Positions 53,361-64,000 of a stretch of 64,000 nt of DNA are shown one piece after another. Source of the stretch: Wyeomyia smithii. Its lineage: Eukaryota > Arthropoda > Insecta > Diptera > Culicidae. Numbering within the stretch: position 1 is the first letter of the stretch; each line of letters begins with the position of its first letter. The notes beneath the pieces are model-generated. The model did no database searches and was not told the origin of the DNA. It saw only the letters and a program-made list of their open reading frames with translations. The DNA lies in NCBI RefSeq assembly GCF_029784165.1, contig NC_073696.1, forward strand, positions 154,230,713-154,294,712, read 5' to 3'. The translations under genes and the position numbers were made by a program.

Positions 53361-56300
53361 TCAACGGCGAAATGACACGTATCCCGAAACCTCCAGCGCG
53401 CCCAAGCGCTTTGGATCTATCCTTATGTTCGACGTCGCTACGGTTGGATTGCACATGGAAGGTAATCCTCGATCCTCACGGTAGCGACCATTTGCCTATT
53501 CTTATTTCAATTAATAACGGGTCAACTTGCATGCGACCAGTTGACATTCCGTATGACCTCACACGGAATGTCGATTGGAAGTTATACGAGGAAATGATTT
53601 CAAAAGCGGTCGATTCGATTCAACATCATCCACCACTTGAAGAATACAACCTCCTCGCGGGCTTGATTCTCGACGCCGCGTTGCAAGCCCAAACGAAGAA
53701 ATATCCCGGCGTAACGATTAAAGAACGGCCTCCCACTCCGTGGTGGGACCAAGAGTGCTCCGATGTCTACACGCAAAGATCCGACGCGTTTTTGGCCTAC
53801 CAGAAGGGAGGTATACCTGGCGACTATTTACGGTATTCGGAGCTTGATACCAAGCTTAAAAGCTTGGCTAAAGCAAAGAAACGCGGATATTGGCGTCGGT
53901 TCGTGAACCAGACGTCGAGGGAGACATCGATGAGCACTCTTTGGAACACAGCCCGAAGAATGCGGAATCGCGTAACGGTCAACGAAAGCGAGGAGTCTTC
54001 AAGTCGGTGGATATTTGATTTTGCCAGGAAAGTATGTCCGGACTCTGTTCCTGAGCAAAACTTTGTTCGCGATGCGTCTCCGGGCCACGACGCGATAGAA
54101 TCACCTTTTACGATGGCAGAATTTTCAGTTGCCCTTCTGTCCTGTAACAATAACGCGCCTGGGTTAGATAGAATCAAATTCAACTTGTTGAAGAATCTAC
54201 CCGGCAATGCCAAGAGGCGCTTGTTGAACTTGTTCAATAAGTTCCTGGAGCAAAACATTGTACCGCAGGATTGGAGGCAAGTGAAGGTGATCGCCATCCA
54301 AAAACCAGGGAAACCAGCTTCTGATCACAACTCTTATAGGCCGATTGCAATGCTATCCTGTATCCGGAAATTGATGGAAAAAATGATACTCCGTCGTTTA
54401 GACCATTGGGTCGAATCAAATGGTCTACTATCAGATACTCAATTTGGCTTCCGCCGCGCCAAAGGGACGAATGATTGTCTTGCGTTGCTTTCAACAGATA
54501 TTCAGCTGGCGTATGCTCGCAAAGAACAAATGGCGTCTGCGTTCTTGGACATTAAGGGGGCTTTTGATTCCGTTTCTATTGACATTCTTTCGGGTAAACT
54601 TCACCGACAAGGATTTTCTCCAATTTTGAACAATTTTTTGCACAATTTGTTGTCCGAAAAGCACATGCATTTTACGCACGGCGATTTGGCAACTTTTCGC
54701 ATTAGCTACATGGGTCTTCCCCAGGGCTCATGTTTAAGCCCCCTTCTTTACAACTTTTATGTAAATGACATCGAATGTCTGGCAAATTCATGCACGATAA
54801 GACAACTTGCAGACGACAGTGTAATCTCTGTTACAGGAGCCAAAGCTGCCGATTTGCAAGGACCATTGCAAGATACCTTGGACAATTTGTCTGCTTGGGC
54901 TTTACAGCTAGGTATCGAGTTCTCTCCGGAGAAGACTGAGATAGTAGTTTTTTCTAGGAAGCATGAACCTGCTCAGCTTCAAACACAATTAATGGGTAAA
55001 ACGATTTCTCAGGTTTTGGTAGACAAATATCTTGGTGTCTGGTTCGACTCTAAAGGCACCTGGGGTTGTCACGTAAGGTATCTGATGAAAAAATGTCAAC
55101 AAAGAGTGAATTTTCTTCGTACAATAACCGGACAATGGTGGGGTGCCCACCCAGGAGACCTAATAAGGCTTAACCAAACAACGATACTGTCTGTTATTGA
55201 GTACGGGTGTTTCTGCTTCCGCTCCGCAGCAAACACACATTTGATCAAACTGGAGCGAATACAATATCGTTGTTTGCGTATCGCCTTGGGTTGCATGCAA
55301 TCGACCCATACGATGAGTTTGGAGATCTTAGCTGGAGTAATACCATTGAAAAACCGCTTCTGGAGCCTGTCTTCTCGTATTCTAATCAAATGTGAGGTCT
55401 TAAACCATCCCGTGATTGAAAATTTTGAAAGGTTAATCGAACTTAATTCTCAAACCCGTTTTATGACATTGTATTTCAATCACATGTCCAAAAATATTAA
55501 CCCTTCTTCGAATATTCCAAATCGTGTCGACTTATCAAATACTTCTGATTCTACTGTGTTTTTCGATACATCCATGATAGAAGAAACTCGTGGAATCCCG
55601 GATCATTTACGCGTGCAGCAGATCCCTAAAATTTTTTCCAATAAATATCGAAACATCAACTGCGACAATATGTACTACACTGACGGTTCACTTCTTGATG
55701 GGTTCACTGGCTTCGGTATCTTCAATAACAATTTAACCGTCTCCCATAAGCTCGATAATCCTGCTTCTGTTTACGTCGCAGAATTAGCTGCAATTCAGTA
55801 CACCCTAGGGATTATCGAAAAAATGCCCACGGACCATTATTTCATCTTTACGGACAGTCTCAGTTCCATTGAGGCTCTCCGATCGATGAAAGATGTTAAG
55901 CACTCTCCGTATTTCCTGGGGAAAATACGGGAACATCTGAGTGCTTTATCCGAAAAATCTACTCAGATTACCTTAGCGTGGGTCCCTTCTCACTGCTCGA
56001 TACCGGGCAATGAGAAAGCGGACTCTGGCTAAGGTGGGCGCAACAAACGGTGATATTTATGAAAGACCAATTGTCTTTAATGAATTTTTTGCATTTGTAC
56101 GTCAGAATACGATCATCAGTTGGCAAAATTCTTGGACCAAGGGGGAACTGGGAAGGTGGTTACATTCCATAATCCCCAAGGTATCGACGAACCCGTGGTT
56201 CAAGGGGTTGGATGTAGGTCGGGATTTCATTTGCGTGATGTCCCGGCTTATGTCCAATCACTATAGATTTGACGCGCATCTCCGTCGTGTTGGGCTCGGG

Positions 56301-56910
56301 GAGAGTGGTATCTGTGCCTGTGGTGAAGGTTATCACGACATAGAGCACGTTGTTTGGTCATGCCCTGTACACCGTGACGCCAGGTCTAAATTAATAGCTT
56401 CCCTGCAGGCCGAAAGTAGGCAGCCGGCTGTTCCTGTTCGTGATGTCTTGGCGAGCCGTGTTCCTACATGTCCCTTATATACGTTTTCCTGAAATCCATC
56501 CACGCCCCAGTTTAATCCTATTCCCTTCCGCCTACATCCAACCAAACGACAAGAACACGTTAAGACCCCGGATCCGGAAACATCAATCAGACCCGCACGA
56601 TACTCTCAAGGCCCGATGGAAACAACCCAATATGCCAGTCCGTAATATCTTGGCCCAGCAGCGGAACAAATTTAATATGCTGCTTACCTATGGCAATGAA
56701 AACCATCAAACAGCAAACCTGTGCTTTCAATGCAAAATATTCTAGCTTTAAGTTAGATTTAGTTTCAGCTCGTAGTCGGCAGCGAGGATAAAAAATTTGC
56801 TTTTAGTTATTAAGATACTTTAGAAAGTAAGCTACCAGATATAATTGGCGCCGTTAAACATTGAATTGTATTTGTGCCGTGTCAAATAAACTATAGATGA
56901 AGAAAAAAAA
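53361..56910 (+). mobile_element. I-F: 5'-truncated I-group element of another subfamily
   Basis: Plus strand, 3.55 kb, flanked by a 14-bp duplication. It starts inside the endonuclease domain and keeps RT, RNase H and a 3' UTR. The end is GTGCCGTGTCAAATAAACT followed by ATAGATGAAG and poly(A). The shared 3' end with I-A and I-E and the different protein sequence indicate a related but separate subfamily. 5' truncation with target duplication is normal for target-primed insertion. Confidence 0.9.
53372..56490 (+). pseudogene. I-F ORF2: endonuclease end, RT, RNase H (truncated, frameshift)
   Basis: About 886 open codons then a one-base insertion near 56030 (ACTCTGGCTAAGG) shifts the frame; reading continues to 56490. 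Endonuclease end: LDLSLCSTSLRLD and DPHGSDHLPILIS. RT: APGLDRIKF, SYRPIAMLSCIRKLMEK, QFGFRRAKG, AFLDIKGAFDSVS, GLPQGSCLSP and catalytic LADDS near 54810. RNase H: YTDGSLLDG, VAELAAIQY, FTDSLSSIEAL, WVPSHCSIPGNEKAD. C-terminal CACGEGYHDIEHVVWSC. Apart from 5' truncation and this single shift it is well preserved, hence fairly young. Confidence 0.9.
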
Positions 56911-56924
56911 AACAATCAGTATAT
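56911..56924. repeat. I-F target-site duplication, right
   Basis: Repeat of 53347-53360. Confidence 0.85.
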
Positions 56925-57628
56925 GGTTCAAGAATACATTTATGCATTCTGAGTAGCATTGGTAAATATTTCGAAAGGCTTTCCGCTTCCAAACCTGTGG
57001 TGCTCTAGAGTAACCATGGTAAAGAGAGGGTTAAATAAAATGTTTATTAATGTTAAGGATAAGTATTTTATGGAAAACTGATGGGCAGCGTTGCAAATCG
57101 AGCGAGAAGCAAAACCTTTCTTCTCTTTTCTGCTTGAGAACGAGACACATGCTACGCTTCTCAAGTCTTTTGCACACACGCTTTGGAGATACTCTTTCTT
57201 CTTCATGCATTCCCCTGAGTAGCAGCAAGCACGCACCGACACGAACAAACTCTTTTGTATTGCTACTCAGCAATCAGTATATGGTTCAAGAATACATTTA
57301 TGCATTCTGAGTAGCATTGGTAAATATTTCGAAAGGCTTTTCGCTTCCAAACCTGTGGTGCTCTAGAGTAACCATGGTAAAGAGAGGGTTAAATAAAATG
57401 TTTATTAATGTTAAGGATAAGTATTTCAAGGAAAACTGATAGGCAGCGTTGCAAATCGAGCGAGAAGCAAAACCCTTCTTCTCTTTTCTGCTTGAGAACG
57501 AGACATATGCTACGCTTCTCAAGTCTTTTGCACACACGCTTTGGAGATACTCTTTCTTCTTCATGCATTCCCCTGAGTAGCAGCAAGCACGCACCGACAC
57601 GAACAAACTCTTTCGTATTGCTACTCAG
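56913..57628. repeat. 358-bp tandem duplication
   Basis: 56913-57270 and 57271-57628 are two head-to-tail copies of exactly 358 bp, differing at only a few positions (for example CTTTCC/CTTTTC and TATGGAAAA/CAAGGAAAA). The unit is the right arm of the fold-back repeat plus flank. Frames of about 100 codons in it on the minus strand have no known motif. Confidence 0.9.
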
Positions 57629-58354
57629 CTACCGTAAAAGAGTACGCGATTCTTGGGATTCTTGCTAGTGAGTTGGAGTACTTGACTAAAATTGCTTGAC
57701 TAGGAGGAGTGCTTGAAAAACTGTGCTCGAAAACGAAAATGCTTTTTTCCCTACATGCACCAGTGATACCAAATGTGCAGATTTGTCTGCAAAACGCAGA
57801 TTTTTGGAGTCCGTGTGCAGATATTTATTGATTTGCAGATATTTGCAGTTTTTCCACGTTTCTGCAAATTTTTGTCAGAACCTCCTTTTATTTGCGCAGA
57901 TTTTCTTGAAATGTGTGCAGATTTTTACAGACTTTTTCCTGCGCGAGCGAAATTTTTTCGGATCACGGATAGATTTTTTTCAGATTTCGAGCACATTTTT
58001 CTGGTTATTCGAGCAGTTGCAGACATTTTTCAAAAACATCTGGCATCTCTGACATGCACCGACAGCCGACAGTGGGGCAACGTATAGGGTATAGGACTGC
58101 TTCGTAAGTTTTTTACAGCAGTCTAATACAAAACCAGCCGAAGCGACTCGCTGCCGAAGTAGTCCGATACCCTATCATTTTTTGTCCCTCTGCAACCATC
58201 GCAAAGCATCTTGGAACATTTCCCTGTCTTTGGCTGGTCGTTCTCGCGAGTTAGAGAGTAGGTACACACGAGGAGAGTAGACGGGAGTGTGTGCATATGA
58301 TCTCGGGTGTAAATGCGAGCAAGAAAGAAAGCGAGAAATAGCTTGAATGGAGAA
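57629..58354. other. Spacer with GCAGAT-rich tract and a short hairpin
   Basis: 57740-58040 has many copies of GCAGAT(T/A)TTT-like words. At about 58086-58174 GGGTATAGGACTGCTTCG is mirrored by CGAAGTAGTCCGATACCC, flanked by TA: probably a 90-bp MITE. No gene is seen. Confidence 0.5.
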
Positions 58355-58754
58355 TTTTTTTTTTAAATTAGTTTATTTGACACGGCACGATACATTTTCT
58401 GTTTTACTGAGCCAAGTACAATTCGTATTAATTCTACGTTAGCAGGGAAAAGAGGGAGGCCTTTTATTTATTCTCGCGGTCGACTACGAGCTAGTGGGGA
58501 TTTAAGGTGAGAGGAGGGAAATACAATTCTTGCTTAAAACTAATTAAGATATACGATCTATTTGTGTTTCGACTGGTGTTCTTTTTTGTTTTTTAAACAT
58601 AGATTTAGGCTCTTCGTGTTCGTGTTTCCAGCGTCGTATACGGGTATTCTGACAAATAGACAAAAGAATATTAAATTTTAATGTCATGTTGTGTCATGTA
58701 CTGGAGATCACCGCTTCCCAGAATGTCTCTAACGGGTACGTTCGGTTGTTTTCC

Positions 58755-61700
58755 TCAGGCCCGGAGGGAATCTATAAGCTCGGACCTAACATCACAGAAT
58801 TCGGCACACGACCAAACAACATGCTCGATGTCATGGTAGCCATCGCCACAAACGCAGTGATTACTGTCTACAAGCCCTATACGAAAGAGATGCGTGTTTA
58901 ACGTGTAGTGATTGGACATAAGTCTAGACATCACGCGAATGAAGTCCCGACCTACATCCAACCCCTTGAACCATGCTTTCGTCGATACCTTAGGAAAAAT
59001 GGAATGTAGCCACCGTCCCAGTTCATCTGAGTTCCATGATGATTGCCAACTGTTGAGTGTTCTCTGACGCAAAATGCTATAAAATTCATCATAAGCAATT
59101 GGTCTTTCATAAATATCGCCATCAATAGCACCCACCTTAGCTAAAGAGTCAGCCTTTTCATTACCCGGAATCGAGCAATGAGAAGGGACCCACGCTAAGG
59201 TAACCCGGTAATTTTTATCTGTTAAAGCACTTAAAAACCGCCGTATTTTCCCCAGGAAAGGCTTCATCGATCGCAGAGCCTCAATGGCACTGAGACTATC
59301 TGTGAAGATGAAGTAGTGGTCTATGGGTAGGGTTTCGATGATTCCAAGAGAGTACTGAATAGCAGCAAGTTCTGCGACGTACACGGAAGCAGGAGCATCG
59401 AGTTTGTAGGAGGCGGTAAAATTTTCGTGGAAAACACCGAAGCCAGTGGACTCATCTAGATTAGATCCGTCAGTGTAAAACCTTTTATCATAACTAACAT
59501 GTTTAAACTTATTGGAAAAAATCTTAGGGATCTCTTGGGGTCGCAATTGATCCGGGATACCAGAAATGTCTTGTTTCATGGTGGTGTCGAAGAATATAGC
59601 ATTATTAAGGTATGTTTAGACTATCTGATTTTTCCATCTGATTCGAGCTGATTGCTCGAAAATATATCGAATGCAATGTTGGTTTACGTTTACATCTATT
59701 CGATATTATAATTCGACATGCCGTTCGATATGTAGAATGGAATATAAACGTTTCTATTTTTTGTTCGACACCAAGAACATAGCAACCTTTGAATTTTTTT
59801 TTCAGTTGTTTGTTCTGGCTTTCCATAACAAACATCATTTCGTTTCTTGTGTGCTGGCAAATATTAAAATGGAGAAGAAGACTGGAGCTGTATCCAGCAT
59901 TGAAAAAATCATTTGACAGTTTTTCCTTTCGACTTGTACAAGCAGTGTGAACAAAGGTTTGACAAAGTATGTCGAACGGTATATCGAGCAGACTTTCGAT
60001 TTCTGCAGTGGTCAAAATCAGACCGACATGTCTAATAGTCTAAACGTACCTTTATAAGTATCTAAAAGTGCGACAAGTGCGACAAGTGCGAGGAATCGTA
60101 TGAAGAAGGATTAATATCTTGAGCCATATAGTCAAAATATAAAGTCATAAATCTGGATTGAGATTGAAGGTCGACCAACCTCTCGAAATTTTCAATTACT
60201 AATGGGTTCATAACTGTGCATCGAATTAGCAACCGGTAAGAGAGATTCCAAAAACGATGTTTCAACGGAAGAATACCCGCTAACACTTCAAGACTCATCG
60301 TATGGGTCGACTGCATGCAACCCAAGGCAATACGCAAACAACGATATTGTATTCTTTCTAGTTTCAAAATATGCGTGTTCGCAGCGGAGCGAAAGCAGAA
60401 ACAACCGTACTCAAGAACTGACAGTATTGTTGTTTGGTATAACCTCAGAAGGTCTCCTGGGTGGGCTCCCCACCAGGTTCCGGTAATCGTACGAAGAAAA
60501 TTAATCCTCTGTTGGCATTTTCGTGTCAGATACCTAATATGACAAGCCCAGGTGCATTTAGAGTCGAACCAGACCCCGAGATATTTAGCGACTAAAACCT
60601 GAGAGATCGTTTTACCCGTTAGTACGAGCTGCAGCTGAGCTGGGTTATGCTTCCTAGAAAAAACGACCAACTCAGTTTTCTCCGGAGAGAATTCGATACC
60701 CAGCTTAAGAGCCCATTCAGACAAATTGTCTAAGGTATCTTGCAATGGTCCTTGCAGATCGCTAGCCTCGCTACCAGTAATGGATACAACGCTATCGTCT
60801 GCAAGTTGCCTTAGCGTGCATGGATTTGCAAGACATTCATCGATGTCATTGACGTAAAAATTATATAAGAGAGGACTTAAACATGAGCCCTGGGGAAGGC
60901 CCATGTAACTAATTCGGGAAGTTGTCGAATCGCCATGTGAGAAATACATATGCTTTTCTGACAACAAGTTGAGCAAAAAGTTATTCAAATTTGGTGAAAG
61001 TCCCTGCGAATGAAGTTTCGCGCTTAAAACTTCTACAGAAACAGAGTCAAAAGCCCCCTTAATATCCAAGAACGCAGAAGCCATTTGCTCTTTCCGAGCA
61101 AATGCGAGTTGAATTTCAGTAGAAAGCAACGCTAGGCAATCCTTCGTCCCTTTGCCCCGGCGAAAGCCAAATTGAGTATCTGAAAGTAAACCGTTTGTTT
61201 CGACCCATTTGTCTAACCGTAAGAGGATCATTTTCTCCATTAATTTCCGGAGGCAAGAGAGCATCGCAATCGGCCTATATGAATTGTGATCAGAGGCAGG
61301 TTTCCCGGATTTCCCAATAGCAATGACTTTTACCTCCCTCCAGTCATGCGGAACAATATTTAGCTCAAGAAACTTGTTGAACAAATTCAACAAGCGTCTT
61401 TTTGCAGAGTCGGGTAGATTCTTCAACAGGTTGAATTTTATTCTATCTAACCCTGGAGCCTTATTGTTGCACGACAGGAGAGCCATTGAAAATTCCAACA
61501 TCGAAAATGGAGGCTCTTCCGTAGTTACTATAAACGCGTCGCGAAAGGTTTTCTGTTCCGGTACAGAGTCCGGACAGACCTTTTTGGCAAAATCAAGTAT
61601 CCAGCGATCTGAATACTCCTCACTCTCATTCGAAACGTCACGGTTCCGCATGCGCCTGGCGGTATCCCAAAGAGTGCTCATCGCTGTTTCCCTCGACAAC

Positions 61701-62773
61701 GCGTTTACGAACCGCCACCAGTACCCGCGTTTTTTCGCCTTTACTAAGCTCTTCATCTGCCTGCCTAGTGCCTCGTACTTTCGAAGCAGGTTGACAGTGC
61801 CGTACTCCCGGTAGTCCTTATACGCCGCGGACCTTCGCTTGTACAGCTCAGAGCACTCTTTGTCCCACCATTTGTTGGGAGGGCGTTGTCTAATCGTTAC
61901 CCCGGGTATTGGTTTCGTCTGAGCTTGAGTCGCGGCGTCGATTATCAAGCCAGCTAAGAACGCGTATTCTTCCTCCGGAGGAAGTTCCTCGTGAGTCTCG
62001 ATAGATTCCGCTATAATAGACTCATAACGCTTCCAATCAATATTACGTGTAAGGTCGTAGGAAATATTGATTGGGTTCGGGGGAGTTGAACCATTAGCAA
62101 TTGATATAACGATTGGAAGATGATCACTACCGTGGGGATCGTTGATTACTTTCCACTGGCAATCTAACGCTAGTGATGTTGAGCAGAGGGATAGGTCAAG
62201 CACGCTTTCACGTGCTGGAGGATTAGGTACACGTGTCGCTTCCCCAGTATTCAAAAGTGTCATATTGAAGTCGTCGATCAAGTTACAAATTAAAGAAGAT
62301 CGGTTGTCGTCGTACAGCGACCCCCATAGCGAACAGTGAGAATTAAAATCTCCCAAAATCATAAAAGGTGCGGGAAGCAATTCTGCTATATCAAGGAGTT
62401 GCTTCTGTTCAATCCGCGCGGATGGGGGAATATATAACGAAACAAGGCAAAGGTCTTTTCCATTCAAATTCGTTTGAATGGCAACAACTTCAATATTCGA
62501 GATCGAGGGGAGGTCGATTCTGAAAAAAGAATAGCACTTTTTGATCCCTAAAAGTACCCCTCCACCGTGTGAGTCTCGATCTCGACGAATGATGTTAAAA
62601 TCGTGGAAATTGAGTTGATCGTTCGAATTGAGAAAGGTTTCACAGAGCGCGAATGCGTCACAATTGTATGTATTCATCAAATGAGAAAATAAATCGAATT
62701 TGGGGATGATACTTCTGCAATTCCACTGTAATACAGTGAAAAAATTCCTAACCTCTTTCATCGTATTAGTCAT
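58755..62773 (-). pseudogene. I-E ORF2: endonuclease-RT-RNase H, split by a MITE
   Basis: From ATG at 62773 an uninterrupted 890-codon frame covers the endonuclease (CRSIIPKFD to GSDHLPIV), RT (APGLDRIKF, GFRRGKG, AFLDIKGAFDS, LADDS near 60795) and the connector, until the MITE near 60055. After the MITE (59604 down) RNase H follows: YTDGSNLDE, VAELAAIQY, FTDSLSAIEAL, WVPSHCSIPGNEKAD. An 18-base in-frame deletion near 59258 removes six residues of the RNase H domain. A CGA-to-TGA change ends the frame at 58755, about 30 codons early. Without the MITE this would be the best preserved ORF2 of the I copies. Confidence 0.9.
59608..60051. mobile_element. 444-bp MITE with TTA target duplication
   Basis: It starts AGGTATGTTTAGACTAT and ends with the inverted ATAGTCTAAACGTACCT (one mismatch), flanked by TTA (59605-59607 and 60052-60054). 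I-A at about 5630 shows the empty site (GCATTATTAGAAGTATC). The TWA-type duplication again suggests PIF/Harbinger. The frame 60015-59605 inside is not a known protein. Confidence 0.8.
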
Positions 62774-62923
62774 CGAAAGAAACGATAGCTGAAATGAGGG
62801 GCCAAGTTGCTGTGAGTTGCTTCAAAAAGGTTTTCACTGTAGGAAGAAGGGCAAGAAGAATATTTTGTAGGGGATCTGGTATGTTGAATGTTTTAAATAT
62901 CCAGTCCACAATATCAGAAAATT

Positions 62924-64000
62924 TTATGAACCCTGTTCCTTTTTTATCTTCTGATCGAGAAATGGGTGCATGAGGGGTTTTTGGTGCCCCAGGAAGCGGT
63001 GGGTACTCCTGGTTTGATTTGAAATTAAAACCGGGGGGTACTTGCTTCGGTTTTTCTTCACCGCCCCTTTTTGTGTTGTCTTATTGGTCATTCCGCTAAG
63101 GGTTATCTTACGACCTTTGCGAGAAAGATTAGGAGAGTTGAGCATTCTCCTCTTCCTAGATCCCTCTGGCAAGGCATAGGAACACCCTTCGACGGGATCG
63201 TCAGACGTACCCTCATCAGTTGGCAAGAAGGAAAAGATGTTTCCTGTCAAGGGTGGCTCAGCCCTCTTAAGCATTTCTGCAAAAGAGCGCTTTGATCGTT
63301 CCTTAAGGGAACGCTTAATTTTTTCCTCGCGCTGTTTGTACGCGGGACATGCCGGAAGGTCATGCCGAGTTCCCTCGCAATAAAGACACTTTTCAGTATC
63401 CCCACTGCAAGCGTTCTCAGCATGATTGCCTCCGCACTTGCTACAGCGTGCCTTGTTGCAGCAGTAGGTGGCTGTGTGACCTAACTGCTTACAGTTTTGG
63501 CAATGCATGACCCGCGGTACGAACAGGCGTACAGGTAGACGAACCCTGTCCAAGCGGACGTAGTTCGGCAGCGCGGATCCGGCGAATGTTACTCGGAAGG
63601 AATCCGAAGGGAGGAATTTCTTCTTCCCTTCTTCGATGGATACTGAATGCAATTGCTTGCAATCCAGTATCTTTACACTTTGCATCAAGGGGTTTTTAAA
63701 ACAGCCAACTCCATGACGCAAAATGTCATCGACAGTGAGATTCCCCTCGGTAACCACACCGTCGATTTCTACATCCTTGGCAGGGATGTACACGCGATAC
63801 TCTCTCGTGAAGAGCTCGTAGCCAGCAATTTCGTTTGCTTGCTTCAAGCTACTCACGACAACTCGCAGTTTGTTCGGCCTCACCTTTGTAATCTCGGTTA
63901 CGGCCGAAAAATGTTTTGCCAGGTCTTTGCCAATTTGAATAATATTCAATGGCTTCTTTATGGGCCGGAAAAAAACAACGTAGGGACCGCCAGCGGCATC
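62924..64000 (-). pseudogene. I-E ORF1, partial, same frameshift as I-D
   Basis: The frame is open to the window edge, so the start is outside. It has the three zinc knuckles (CQNCKQLGHTATYC, CSKCGGNHAENAC, CLYCEGTRHDLPAC). The one-base loss near 63066 and the following tail ending EQGS are the same as in I-D. About 45 residues of wrong-frame tail replace the normal C-terminus of about 100. Confidence 0.85.

Larger units (their letters stand above)
58355..64000 (-). mobile_element. I-E: I-group element, 5' end beyond window
   Basis: Minus strand. The 3' end has ten T on the plus strand (a poly(A) tail) before AAATTAGTTTATTTGACACG. 3' UTR, ORF2 (62773-58755) and ORF1 (from beyond 64000 to 62924) are in the I-A order. 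A 444-bp MITE interrupts ORF2 at 59608. The target duplication cannot be tested because the 5' end is outside. Confidence 0.9.

Noticed and set aside
59605..60015. 136-codon frame on the minus strand
   Set aside because: Falls inside the 444-bp MITE and has no recognisable domain.

Overview
The window is a repeat-dense stretch of an insect genome, best explained as an intergenic transposable-element island of a mosquito, probably culicine. This is inferred from the mix of families: RNase H-bearing I-group non-LTR elements, CR1-like non-LTR elements with a zinc-finger ORF1, Ty3/gypsy elements, many small TIR elements and a tRNA-derived SINE. No search was run, so species and family names are judgements from motifs. 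Only one ORF looks like a host gene (51961-52602, +). It has three 23-residue basic repeats and DRE-like TATCGATA promoter motifs. A second unknown ORF (1641-496, -) lies convergent to the C-terminal end of a Tc1/mariner-IS630-type transposase at the left edge.

Layout. 1-3450: transposase end, unknown ORF, AT-rich spacer. 3456-10569: a PIF/Harbinger-like MITE (TWA target duplication) split by a full-length I-group element (I-A, minus strand, 14-bp target duplication). 10598-13478: a TIR element with TA target duplication that carries a smaller TIR element and a SINE, then a second copy of the MITE. 14.4-32 kb: a four-level nest. Gypsy element G2 (minus) contains CR1-like element N1 (plus, 15040-28405). 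N1 contains gypsy element G1 (minus, 15482-24975, with both LTRs and a 5-bp target duplication). G1 contains a 3.5-kb non-coding block (16037-19582) with 16-bp terminal inverted repeats, repeated CCAAT/TATA promoter units, histone-type stem-loops and two long hairpins. 29.2-35.1 kb: a large inverted duplication of G2 with a 500-N gap and TA repeats at its centre. 35.1-51.6 kb: a head-to-tail array of three I-group copies (I-B, I-C, I-D), with I-B split by a nearly intact CR1-like element (N2, 37969-43305). The array abuts a third MITE copy at the same target site used by I-A. 51.8-52.6 kb: the putative host gene. 52.8-58.3 kb: tandem and fold-back repeats, with a plus-strand I-group copy of another subfamily (I-F). 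58.36-64 kb: another I-group copy (I-E), broken by a small MITE and running off the window.

Most coding sequence belongs to transposons and nearly all of it is damaged. The I-group elements encode a nucleic-acid-binding ORF1 and an endonuclease-RT-RNase H ORF2 that overlap by 8 nt. The array junctions suggest template jumping during target-primed reverse transcription. The most unusual content is the promoter, stem-loop and hairpin block inside G1, the repeated use of one target site by I elements, and the three-copy I array.
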